In this document: one piece after another, positions 5,319 through 10,393 of the stretch
How positions within the stretch are numbered: the first letter of the stretch is position 1
Layout of the letters: each line of letters opens with the position of its first letter
Assembly (NCBI GenBank): GCA_002773575.1
Contig: PFAT01000059.1
Location: 1 to 10,393, forward strand
Reading direction: 5' to 3'
From: Candidatus Falkowbacteria bacterium CG10_big_fil_rev_8_21_14_0_10_44_15
GTDB taxonomy: Bacteria; Patescibacteriota; Patescibacteriia; Patescibacteriales; XYC2-FULL-47-12
Length of the DNA stretch: 10,393 bases
Notes under the pieces: model-generated
The model's database searches: none
Seen by the model: only the letters and a program-made list of their open reading frames with translations
Told to the model about the DNA's origin: nothing
Position numbers and translations under genes: made by a program

Positions 5319-5768
5319 ATGAAGAGAAAAACTCTCATTAAGATGAGAGGGAGGATTAGCCGATGCGCTAATATTTTTGGCGGCATCGGCACGCTAACGC
5401 TGCTTTTAGTTAATATTATCGGCGGCGTTTTTTTGTTCGTTTTGCCGGCGAATACCGGCGGGACCATTGGGGAAATAGTTGATTACACTTTATTGGAGGA
5501 ACTGCAAAAGGAATACGGCACGACCACGCCGCCGAATTTACGTTTGCCGCAAATTTCCGCTACGACCACCAAAGTTGACGCCATCAAACAACAAGTATCG
5601 GGGATAAAAATTGAAAATAATTTGCCGGCCGGATTTATTTCCCAAGCCGCTACCTCCACTATCAGCAACCTCACTGCCGGTTCGATTATTTTTGCGCTGG
5701 CGATGGCAGCGCTGCTAATTTTTATTTATTGGCGGTACCGTAAGAATGGCGGCGGCGGTCAGGTATGA
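5319..5768 (+). CDS. Two-helix membrane protein of unknown function
   Basis: I do not recognise this protein. Its 149 residues show a basic N-terminus (residues 1-16, rich in Lys/Arg), a membrane helix at about 20-43, an outside loop of about 75 residues rich in Thr, Ser and Pro (ATTTK, TTTPP, ATSTIS), a second helix at about 120-138, and a short basic tail ending in a Gly run. The positive-inside rule places both ends in the cytoplasm and the loop outside. Six of the first ten residues are Lys or Arg, and Cys16 is the only cysteine. The ATG at 5319 has AAGG about 11 nt upstream, held in a hairpin loop; ATG at 5343 (Met9) is an alternative start. It ends 14 bp before the phosphatase gene, whose own -10 lies at this stop codon. 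Confidence 0.7.
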   Translation: MKRKTLIKMRGRISRCANIFGGIGTLTLLLVNIIGGVFLFVLPANTGGTIGEIVDYTLLEELQKEYGTTTPPNLRLPQISATTTKVDAIKQQVSGIKIENNLPAGFISQAATSTISNLTAGSIIFALAMAALLIFIYWRYRKNGGGGQV

Positions 5769-5774
5769 TATAAT
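5766..5774 (+). promoter_or_regulatory. Extended -10 promoter (TGA-TATAAT) 8 nt before the phosphatase ATG
   Basis: A perfect TATAAT (5769-5774) preceded by TGA (5766-5768) lies 8 nt before the ATG at 5783, so the transcript would begin at or within 1-2 nt of the start codon. No good -35 box is seen 16-18 bp upstream, but extended -10 promoters need none. It overlaps the stop codon of the preceding gene. Confidence 0.65.
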
Positions 5775-5782
5775 ATTAAGAT

Positions 5783-6568
5783 ATGGATAAATATTTATCG
5801 TTTGCCGTTAATATCGCCGAACAGGCAGGCAAAAAGTTGCTGCCTTATTTTAATAAAACCGACGTGTCCTTGCGCTGCGGTTCGCTAAAAACTGCTTACG
5901 ATTTTTTAGCCGACGATTTAATAAAGCAAGGCATAGAAAAAAAATTTCCGAGGCACTATTATTTAACCGAAGAAACCGGTTTAGTGGATAAAAAGTCAGA
6001 TTACCTTTGGATAATTGACCCGCTGGACGGCACCGGTAATTTTGTCAACCGCAATCCCTTTTTTGCCGTTTCGGTCGCGCTTTGGTTTAAGGGAAAACCG
6101 ATAGTGGCCGTAATGGAAGCGCCTTATCTGCAAGAGCGACACATCGCTCTTAGTAATCAAGGCGCCTGGAGCATAAATTTAAAAAATAAAGTTAAAGTAA
6201 AAGCGAAGGTTTCCGCCATTGCTAAATTAGATTCATCTTATATCCTTTTCTGCGAAGGCGGAGAAAAAAATAAGCGGCGCGTCAGCGATGTTTTTAGTTT
6301 GCTTTATCCGCAGACGCGCGAAATGCGTAAAATCGGTTCGGCCGTTATAGAATGCGCTTGGGTCGGGACCGGACGGGCGGACGCGTACTGGACTATCAAG
6401 ACTAACCTCTGGGATATCGGCGCGGGCGCTCTGTTCGTTAAAGAAGCTGGCGGCAAACTATTTCATTTTGACGGCAAGCCATTTGCTTGGAGCGACTTTA
6501 TTTTAGGCAAACAATATGATATTATTTTCACGAATGGGAAGATAAAATTGCCGGGGATAAAATTTTAG
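5783..6568 (+). CDS. Inositol monophosphatase / SuhB-type phosphatase
   Basis: Mg-dependent phosphatase of the inositol monophosphatase superfamily (members act on inositol phosphates, fructose 1,6-bisphosphate, histidinol phosphate or PAP). In 261 residues the metal-binding motifs are clear: LTEETG (61-66, Glu63/Glu64), WIIDPLDGTGNF (76-87, Asp79 and Asp82; Gly85 where Thr is commonest), and NLWDIGAGALFVKEAGGKL (208-226, Asp211). Length is typical. The family motifs do not settle the substrate. The N-terminus MDKYLSFAVNIAEQAG matches the usual start of these enzymes, which supports the ATG at 5783; the -10 box 8 nt upstream suggests a leaderless mRNA. A hairpin terminator follows, separating it from the convergent regulator gene. 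Confidence 0.9.
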   Translation: MDKYLSFAVNIAEQAGKKLLPYFNKTDVSLRCGSLKTAYDFLADDLIKQGIEKKFPRHYYLTEETGLVDKKSDYLWIIDPLDGTGNFVNRNPFFAVSVALWFKGKPIVAVMEAPYLQERHIALSNQGAWSINLKNKVKVKAKVSAIAKLDSSYILFCEGGEKNKRRVSDVFSLLYPQTREMRKIGSAVIECAWVGTGRADAYWTIKTNLWDIGAGALFVKEAGGKLFHFDGKPFAWSDFILGKQYDIIFTNGKIKLPGIKF

Positions 6569-6605
6569 ACCTTACTAATTACCAATCAAATACAAATATA
6601 TAAAT

Positions 6606-6636
6606 AAAAGATTCCGTGAATGAGCGGAATTTTTTA
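6606..6636. terminator. Bidirectional terminator between convergent genes
   Basis: ATTCCG (6611-6616) pairs with CGGAAT (6625-6630) around an 8-nt loop. AAAAG lies before the stem and TTTTTT after it, so it can act for the phosphatase gene (+) and for the regulator gene (-) whose stop is at 6658. Its position midway between two converging genes fits that role. Confidence 0.8.
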
Positions 6637-6657
6637 TTTTAGTATTTTTTGGCAGAA

Positions 6658-7401
6658 TTAAACACTCATTGTTCCTATCCAGGCAAGTTCAAAAATTTTT
6701 CGCTGGGTATCGGAGATTTCATGACTCTCAATAATCACGCCGATTTTTTCGCGAAAGGAAAAAATAGCCACCTTATTATTATAGATATTAATTTCATTGG
6801 TAAAGTTAAATCGTTCATGCGGCACAAGGCGCGTTTCCCGCCATTCCTCTTTATCATTTTTTATGTATTCCCTGGTTTCTCCCGTGTCGGGAATAATGCA
6901 TTTATTGAAAATTTTGTGCTTTACGCGCTGTTCAACATATGATTTTTTCCATTCTTTTGACACGACACCCCACATATCGGTAATTGAGCCGTACACTAAA
7001 ATGGGTTCTTTGGCTTCCAGAGTATCTATGTACATGGTTTTGATTCCTTCAGCGCCTTCATAGAATTTCACTTTTGGGTCTTTATCTGCGGAACGAAAGA
7101 GCATGGCAAGCTCCGGCAGTGCTTTTTTAAAAGCATTTTGTCGGGTTTTAACCAACTCCAGAATGTGTTCGGGATTTTCGGGAGCAAAAGCGCGCTTTTT
7201 GTGCTGCCAGGTTTCGTTTAACATGCCTTTTTCCAAGAGAGACTTCGTTACTAAGTACAGCGTGGAACGGTTAATTTTAGTGTCTTTGGCGAGGGCTACA
7301 ACACTAGCTTTGTTTAATTTTAAAGCCGACAAGTAAACCACAGCCTCTTTTTCACTAAAGCCGGCTTCTTTAAGTAGGGGGATTATATCGCTATTTTTCA
7401 T
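6658..7401 (-). CDS. TrmB-family transcriptional regulator (winged helix plus C-terminal domain)
   Basis: DNA-binding regulator of the TrmB family, known chiefly as sugar-responsive regulators in archaea and also present in some bacteria. The 247-residue protein has a winged helix-turn-helix at about 8-75 (LLKEAGFSEKEAVVYLSAL, then ALAKDTKINRSTLYLVTKSL as recognition helix), a short coiled segment (about 78-105), and a C-terminal mixed domain (110-247) of the type that follows the helix-turn-helix in small TrmB members (KFYEGAEGIKTMYID, then IHNN-like NIYNNKVAIFSF). It lacks the long maltose-binding extension of archaeal TrmB, so its ligand is unknown. A TTTAAT box 8 nt before the ATG suggests a leaderless start. 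It diverges from the 50-residue membrane protein at 7566, its likeliest target together with its own gene. Confidence 0.85.
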   Translation of the reverse strand: MKNSDIIPLLKEAGFSEKEAVVYLSALKLNKASVVALAKDTKINRSTLYLVTKSLLEKGMLNETWQHKKRAFAPENPEHILELVKTRQNAFKKALPELAMLFRSADKDPKVKFYEGAEGIKTMYIDTLEAKEPILVYGSITDMWGVVSKEWKKSYVEQRVKHKIFNKCIIPDTGETREYIKNDKEEWRETRLVPHERFNFTNEINIYNNKVAIFSFREKIGVIIESHEISDTQRKIFELAWIGTMSV

Positions 7402-7481
7402 AAAATGTTATTAAAAATGACATCAAAAATTTAATATATTTTAGCTTATATTAAATAAAATTTATTAATCAATATAATTTT

Positions 7482-7500
7482 TGTCTGATAAGTATAGACA
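7482..7500. promoter_or_regulatory. Operator-like inverted repeat in the divergent intergenic region
   Basis: TGTCT-G-ATA-AG-TAT-AGACA is an imperfect palindrome (8 pairs with one extra G on the left). It covers the -35 box TAGACA (7495-7500) of the promoter for the small gene at 7566 and sits 80 bp before the regulator's start. Such a site beside a regulator gene is the expected place for its operator; binding would block the rightward promoter. Binding itself is inferred. Confidence 0.45.
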
Positions 7501-7522
7501 TAATATAGCAACGATGTATAAT
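7495..7522 (+). promoter_or_regulatory. Promoter of the 50-residue membrane protein (TAGACA-16-TATAAT)
   Basis: A -35 box one base from consensus (7495-7500) and a perfect -10 box (7517-7522) are 16 bp apart. Predicted start is near 7529, giving a leader of about 37 nt that contains the Shine-Dalgarno site AAGGAGGT at 7551-7558. Confidence 0.75.
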
Positions 7523-7565
7523 TTTGTCAAGAATTAAACATTACAAAAATAAGGAGGTAAAGACA

Positions 7566-7718
7566 ATGAATGGTTGGTTTATTATAAGACAGATAACATT
7601 TGGTGTTCTTTTTATTATATTTGGATGGAATGTCATCAATTCCCCCGATAGGATGCTATTAATTTTGGGGGTAGCTTTTTTCTTTGATAAGACTATGCCC
7701 ACCGGAAAAGAAAAATAA
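7566..7718 (+). CDS. Small membrane protein, 50 residues, unknown function
   Basis: I do not recognise this protein. Seen: 50 residues with two hydrophobic stretches (about 4-22 and 29-40) joined by the short turn INSPDRM, and a Lys-rich tail (PTGKEK). This is a likely hairpin in the membrane. A TTG at 7524 would lengthen it by 14 residues, but AAGGAGGT (7551-7558) lies 7 nt before the ATG at 7566 and fixes the start there. This is one of only two genes in the window with a textbook ribosome-binding site. It has its own near-consensus promoter and terminator and so is a single-gene unit, divergent from the TrmB-type regulator that probably controls it. Confidence 0.75.
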   Translation: MNGWFIIRQITFGVLFIIFGWNVINSPDRMLLILGVAFFFDKTMPTGKEK

Positions 7719-7755
7719 GAAAAGAAAAATAATAAGTAAAGAATAGGTTGAGTTG

Positions 7756-7786
7756 AACGGTTGTGGTAACACAGCCGTTTTTTTTT
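7756..7786 (+). terminator. Intrinsic terminator after the small membrane protein gene
   Basis: AACGGTTGTG (7756-7765) pairs with CACAGCCGTT (7770-7779) with one G.U, loop GTAA, followed by a run of nine T (7778-7786). It overlaps the stop codon of the convergent trmB gene by two bases, so the two genes share almost no spacer. Confidence 0.9.
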
Positions 7787-8522
7787 ATCTTGCAGCTTTT
7801 AGGTAATGAATTTGTTTTCCTTCCCGCAAATGTTTATTTTCGTAAAAAGTTTTAATGGCGAGCAAAGGATTAAGTTTGGGTAAAGCATAAATATTATTGA
7901 TAATCTCTTTTATTTTCCAGCCTTCGGCAATGGCAGTTTCTACGGAATAATTAAACAGGTTTAAATCGTCTGTTTTGAGATGGATGGCGCCGCCGGGCGC
8001 GAGGATTTTTTTATACATCGCTAAAAAGCGGGGGCTCGTCAGCCGCTTGTTTGCCTGTCGCTTACGCGGAAAAGGGTCAGGAAATACGATCCAGACTGTT
8101 GTGATAATTGGGGATAGTTTAGCGGTAGGAGGGATGTTTTGCGAGTTTAAATTATGCCCCACCACCCCCTGCCCCCTCCTCGAAGGAGGGGGCAATCGAA
8201 AGTAATGCTCTAAGTTCTCAATCTGTATTCTTAAGAAAGCGACATTAGTTAAATTTTCTTCAAGGGCGGTTTTAGCGCCGCGCCACAGCCGCGCGCCTTT
8301 AATGTCTACGCCGATGAAGTTTCGTTTAGGAAACAGGCGCGCTAACGCCAAAGCGTACTCGCCTTTGCCGCAGGCAAGTTCTAAAGTAATCGGGTTTTGA
8401 TTGCCGAAGCGTTCAGACCAGTTTACCCCCACACCTCTTGAGGTGTGGGGGTAAACAGCCGGCTCAATCACATTAGGGAAAGTCTTGAGTTCGGCGAAAT
8501 GTTGTAATTTATTTTTCCCCAT
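7785..8522 (-). CDS. trmB: tRNA (guanine-N7-)-methyltransferase
   Basis: Methylates G46 of tRNA to m7G using S-adenosylmethionine. From the ATG at 8522 the protein has 245 residues. Motif I is LELACGKGEYALALA (47-61), with FIGVDIKG (69-76) next; the signature VWIVFPDPFPRKR (143-155) and LTSPRFLAMY (161-170) are typical of the family, followed by GGAIHLKTD (177-185). Two stretches are foreign to the family and match palindromic DNA: residues 23-34 (8421-8456) and 110-118 (8171-8193), the latter part of an extra loop of roughly 25 residues before the FPDPFP motif. A longer reading from 8600 adds 26 residues unlike the family and contains the promoter, so it is rejected. A TTGACA-16-TACAAT promoter ends 8 nt before the ATG, so the mRNA is probably leaderless. 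Confidence 0.92.
   Translation of the reverse strand: MGKNKLQHFAELKTFPNVIEPAVYPHTSRGVGVNWSERFGNQNPITLELACGKGEYALALARLFPKRNFIGVDIKGARLWRGAKTALEENLTNVAFLRIQIENLEHYFRLPPPSRRGQGVVGHNLNSQNIPPTAKLSPIITTVWIVFPDPFPRKRQANKRLTSPRFLAMYKKILAPGGAIHLKTDDLNLFNYSVETAIAEGWKIKEIINNIYALPKLNPLLAIKTFYENKHLREGKQIHYLKAAR
8171..8193. repeat. In-frame G/C-rich palindrome inside trmB
   Basis: GCCCCCTCCT (8171-8180) and AGGAGGGGGC (8184-8193) form a perfect 10-bp inverted repeat around a 3-nt centre. In the protein it reads LPPPSRRGQ (110-118), within an extra loop just before the catalytic FPDPFP signature. It resembles the CCTCCCCTT hairpin in the spacer element at 1725-1745. Confidence 0.8.
8421..8456. repeat. Perfect 36-bp palindrome inside trmB
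   Basis: Two 17-bp arms, GTTTACCCCCACACCTC (8421-8437) and its exact reverse complement (8440-8456), flank a central TT. In the protein it reads VYPHTSRGVGVN (23-34), between the N-terminal NVIEP segment and NWSERFG, a loop able to accept extra residues. Such a palindrome inside a gene is unlikely by chance and looks like an inserted element. Confidence 0.9.
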
Positions 8523-8530
8523 ACTTTTCC

Positions 8531-8558
8531 ATTGTAGGCAGTTTTCGGCAGATGTCAA
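8531..8558 (-). promoter_or_regulatory. Promoter of trmB (TTGACA-16-TACAAT)
   Basis: On the minus strand a perfect -35 box TTGACA (8558-8553) lies 16 bp before TACAAT (8536-8531). The transcript should begin at about 8523-8525, directly at the ATG at 8522. The promoter lies inside the longer reading from 8600, which argues against that start. Confidence 0.8.
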
Positions 8559-8600
8559 TTCAGTGTATAATATAATTGAAGCCTGGCAAAACTCCATCAT

Positions 8601-8846
8601 CCCGTTCCGAAGACTTCGGGACGAGAGCGTTCATCAAGTTTTGGCCTAATTTTTAATTGGCGTGTCACTTTTCTATTTCCTGCGGGAAATGGGATAGGCT
8701 CCAAGGGCATAAGCGCGCGGAGATTAAGGCGTGTTTTGAATTTTTCAAAGCCAACCCTAATTGCCCGCCCTCTTAGTTGATTGATATCAACGAGAACCCG
8801 TTATTTTATACGCCAATTCTTGCTGGACAATTTTGGTGGAGTTTTG
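8601..8846. other. Gene-free spacer rich in inverted repeats
   Basis: Between trmB and the phosphohistidine-domain gene. It holds a near-perfect palindrome CGTTCCGAAG/CTTCGGGACG (8603-8612/8614-8623, one mismatch that is a U.G pair on the + strand); a 9-bp inverted repeat AATTGGCGT/ACGCCAATT (8655-8663 and 8810-8818) that brackets 146 bp of DNA of higher G+C; a hairpin ATTTCC/GGAAAT (8675-8680/8685-8690); and the palindrome TTGATATCAA (8781-8790). Only a 39-codon frame without an ATG start is present on the + strand. It may be a decayed mobile element or gene remnant. No clear terminator with a T-run is visible for the gene at 8847. Confidence 0.55.
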
Positions 8847-9977
8847 TTAGACTTTATTTATTTTTCTAACGATTCCCTTGTTGGCATCAACTTCCACCAA
8901 GTCCCCGTCTTTTAAAAGTTTGGTTGCGTTGCCGGTCCCGACAATGCAAGGAATTTTTAATTCGCGGCTGATGATAGCCGCGTGACAAGTGAGGCCGCCT
9001 TCATCAGTTACAATGGACGCGACGCGTTTAAGATAGGGTAATAGTTGGGGGTTTGTCATCCCAGTTACTAAAATACTTCCAGGAGTAGGTTTTATAATTT
9101 TAGTCCAACTAAGATGAATGCGGACTCGGCCGCGGACTTTTCCCGGAAAGACCGTTGTGCCGGTAATATTATTTTTTCTAGGTTGCTCCAGTTGTTTGTG
9201 CCAGTAATCAAAACGTTTGCCATAATAACACCGCCAGATGGCTCCGCGGCGAGACGGCAAAAGCACACAGCCATGCTCGCGGCGGTTAAGTTCATCCAAG
9301 GGCGGCTCTTGTTCGCCGCGCAGAATGCCGGTTATTTCTTCACGACGTAACATCAAAGCTTGTTTGGGAGAAAGATGATACGTGCGGCCGATATAAGCAA
9401 TGAAGGCGTCAAGCTCTTTTAACCATGGCTCAAATTTGAGATGCAGCTGCAATTTATATTTGCCGATTATAAATAATAATTCTAAAGCTCTTTGAGCTTT
9501 TTTGGGAAAGCCGAACTTTTTAGCCAACGCCGGAGTTTCTAGTACTTGTTGCAGTCGTTTGTTATTATGGGCAACTTGACGCACACATTCTTCCAGTGGA
9601 AAAAGAACCGGCTGTTCGCAATAAAGATAAAGGTAGCAGAACTCATCAGTGCGTTTTGCCGTTGTTTTCCAAAGATACAGTCGTCCTCGTTTGTTTAGCG
9701 TCTCAACATTGCGCAGCAAAATTTTTGTTTGCCGCAAAGAACGCAAGTGCCGCTGGACGCGTTTTATAAGATTACGCGAATATTCTTCATTAAATAATTT
9801 TTTACCAAGAGCGGCAGTTTGGCGCACTCCTCTGGGCGTTAAGTAAGCGACTGTATGGTCACCCATTTGTAACACGCGGTAGTCAATGAGCCCGTAATTA
9901 TTGGGGTGATAAATAAAATCATTAAACGCCAATGATTGATCAGACATGCGATAATGAAAAGTATAATATTGTTTCAT
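8847..9977 (-). CDS. Protein with stand-alone PEP-utilising phosphohistidine (mobile) domain
   Basis: The C-terminal third (about 272-374 of 376) is the swivelling phosphohistidine domain of PEP synthase, pyruvate phosphate dikinase and PTS enzyme I, with the signature GGLTCHAAIISRELKIPCIVG (328-348, split here only for reference) and active-site His332. The ATP-grasp domain and PEP-binding barrel that normally accompany it are missing. The first 270 residues are mainly charged helices with several aromatic clusters (FCYLYLYCEQ, 113-122) and are not recognised. It cannot carry out the PEP-synthase reaction by itself; it may pass phosphate to or from partner proteins, or be a structural relic. 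The start is set at the ATG at 9977: the in-frame ATG three codons earlier (9986) lies inside the -10 box. A TTGACA-16-TATAAT promoter ends 7 nt before the ATG, giving a leaderless mRNA. Confidence 0.82.
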   Translation of the reverse strand: MKQYYTFHYRMSDQSLAFNDFIYHPNNYGLIDYRVLQMGDHTVAYLTPRGVRQTAALGKKLFNEEYSRNLIKRVQRHLRSLRQTKILLRNVETLNKRGRLYLWKTTAKRTDEFCYLYLYCEQPVLFPLEECVRQVAHNNKRLQQVLETPALAKKFGFPKKAQRALELLFIIGKYKLQLHLKFEPWLKELDAFIAYIGRTYHLSPKQALMLRREEITGILRGEQEPPLDELNRREHGCVLLPSRRGAIWRCYYGKRFDYWHKQLEQPRKNNITGTTVFPGKVRGRVRIHLSWTKIIKPTPGSILVTGMTNPQLLPYLKRVASIVTDEGGLTCHAAIISRELKIPCIVGTGNATKLLKDGDLVEVDANKGIVRKINKV

Positions 9978-9984
9978 GGCTATC

Positions 9985-10012
9985 ATTATAGCATTAAAGT
10001 TGATTATGTCAA
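9985..10012 (-). promoter_or_regulatory. Consensus promoter of the phosphohistidine-domain gene (TTGACA-16-TATAAT)
   Basis: Both boxes are perfect: -35 at 10012-10007 and -10 at 9990-9985 on the minus strand, with a 16-bp spacer. Seven bases separate the -10 from the ATG at 9977, so transcription should start at or next to the start codon. This is the strongest promoter in the window. Confidence 0.88.
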
Positions 10013-10028
10013 TATTTTATGCTGTAAT
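10000..10028 (+). promoter_or_regulatory. Promoter of mnmA (TTGATT-17-TGTAAT, extended -10)
   Basis: TTGATT (10000-10005) and TGTAAT (10023-10028) are 17 bp apart; TGC at 10020-10022 gives an extended -10. The ATG follows 9 nt later (10038). The site overlaps the minus-strand promoter at 9985-10012, so polymerase can probably occupy only one of them at a time. Confidence 0.6.
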
Positions 10029-10037
10029 ATAGTGGTT

Positions 10038-10393
10038 ATGCGATTAGCAAAAAAAGAAATGAACAAACAGGTCAGAAAAATAAAAGTATTTATTGGCATG
10101 AGCGGCGGCGTTGACTCCAGCGTAGCCGCGGCATTATTAAAACAACAGGGCTACAATGTAACTGGCGTTTTTATTAAAATTTGGGATGAGCGGTGGGGAA
10201 ATTGCAATTGGCCGCAAGAGCGGCGCGAGGCGATGAAAGCGGCAATGCAACTCGGCATTCCTTTCAAAACTTTGGATTTATCGGCCGAGTACAAAAAAGA
10301 AGTGGCGGATTATATGGTGCGCGAATATCAGCTTGGGCGCACGCCGAACCCGGATGTGGCGTGCAACACCAAAATTAAGTTTGGCGATTTTTT
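10038..10393 (+). CDS. mnmA: tRNA-specific 2-thiouridylase MnmA (5' part, runs off the window)
   Basis: ATP-dependent enzyme that adds sulfur at C2 of uridine 34 in tRNAs for Lys, Glu and Gln. The 118 residues visible show the PP-loop GMSGGVDSS (20-28) that binds ATP, IKIWDERWG (46-54) in the nucleotide-binding fold, and GRTPNPDVACNTKIKFGDF (100-118) with Cys109, the first of the two catalytic cysteines. The second cysteine and the C-terminal tRNA-binding domains would lie beyond 10393. Start: ATG at 10038, close behind an extended -10 box; ATG at 10059 (Met8) is possible, as the first 13 residues are poorly conserved in the family. With trmB nearby, two tRNA-modifying genes sit within 2.5 kb, though on opposite strands. 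Confidence 0.93.
   Translation, partial: MRLAKKEMNKQVRKIKVFIGMSGGVDSSVAAALLKQQGYNVTGVFIKIWDERWGNCNWPQERREAMKAAMQLGIPFKTLDLSAEYKKEVADYMVREYQLGRTPNPDVACNTKIKFGDF

Noticed and set aside
6649..7336. Plus-strand reading frames opposite the TrmB-type regulator
   Set aside because: They are antisense shadows of a protein with clear family motifs and show low-complexity, non-domain sequence.
7524..7565. Longer form of the small membrane protein from a TTG at 7524
   Set aside because: The frame from 7524 begins at the end of the promoter's -10 region, and a perfect Shine-Dalgarno site directs initiation at 7566.
8523..8600. Extended N-terminus of trmB from the ATG at 8600
   Set aside because: The consensus promoter (8531-8558) lies within it, and the 26 added residues do not resemble the family.
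8657..8776. Fragment of alanyl-tRNA synthetase suggested by AEIKACFEFFK followed by PS
   Set aside because: The likeness is a few residues with a gap, there is no ATG or ribosome-binding site, and the rest of the frame shows no match I recognise.
9978..9986. ATG at 9986 as start of the phosphohistidine-domain gene
   Set aside because: This ATG overlaps the perfect -10 box, so it would lie upstream of the transcript start.
1..10393. Alternative genetic code (TGA as Gly, as in some Patescibacteria lineages)
   Set aside because: The DksA-like, C39-like and yraN genes end in TGA at natural protein ends, and no gene needs TGA read-through.

Overview
The window reads as a piece of chromosome from a small-genome bacterium, most likely a member of the Candidate Phyla Radiation (Patescibacteria). 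This is an inference from the sequence: AT-rich intergenic DNA, short ordinary housekeeping genes that change strand often, several genes whose -10 box lies only 7-9 nt before the ATG (leaderless-type starts), and G/C-rich palindromic repeats, two of them in frame inside a gene. TGA is used as a stop, so the code is the standard bacterial one. No tRNA, rRNA, CRISPR array, transposase or phage gene was seen.

Left end (1-640): there is no protein gene. Positions 1-140 hold two perfect DnaA boxes and small palindromes in very AT-rich DNA, so this may be an origin (oriC) edge or a DnaA-regulated region. From about 196 to 566 there is a convincing transcription unit for a structured non-coding RNA: an extended -10 promoter, a chain of hairpins whose G.U pairs fit only the + strand, and a very strong terminator. 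I do not recognise its family.

Plus-strand block (647-6568): a TraR/DksA-type zinc-finger protein; signal peptidase II (lspA); a MITE-like hairpin repeat; a secreted-thioredoxin/CcdA membrane fusion; greA; a PolB-type 3'-5' exonuclease; a C39-like cysteine peptidase whose natural start seems to be separated from its body by one extra A in an A6 run; the YraN nuclease-like protein, overlapping it by 4 bp; a two-helix membrane protein of unknown function; and an inositol-monophosphatase family enzyme, ended by a terminator.

Regulatory pair (6658-7718): a TrmB-family transcription regulator on the minus strand faces away from a 50-residue membrane protein on the plus strand. The latter has a near-consensus promoter, a perfect Shine-Dalgarno site and an operator-like inverted repeat over its -35 box.

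Right end: on the minus strand, tRNA (guanine-N7) methyltransferase trmB, carrying two in-frame palindromic insertions, then a 246-bp spacer full of inverted repeats, then a protein with a stand-alone PEP-utilising phosphohistidine domain. On the plus strand the 5' part of mnmA (tRNA 2-thiouridylase) runs off the end. The last two genes are fired from overlapping divergent promoters. The main themes are translation/RNA (dksA-like, greA, trmB, mnmA), envelope biogenesis (lspA, redox fusion) and nucleic-acid processing (exonuclease, YraN). Several gene starts are revised here from promoter and ribosome-binding-site positions.
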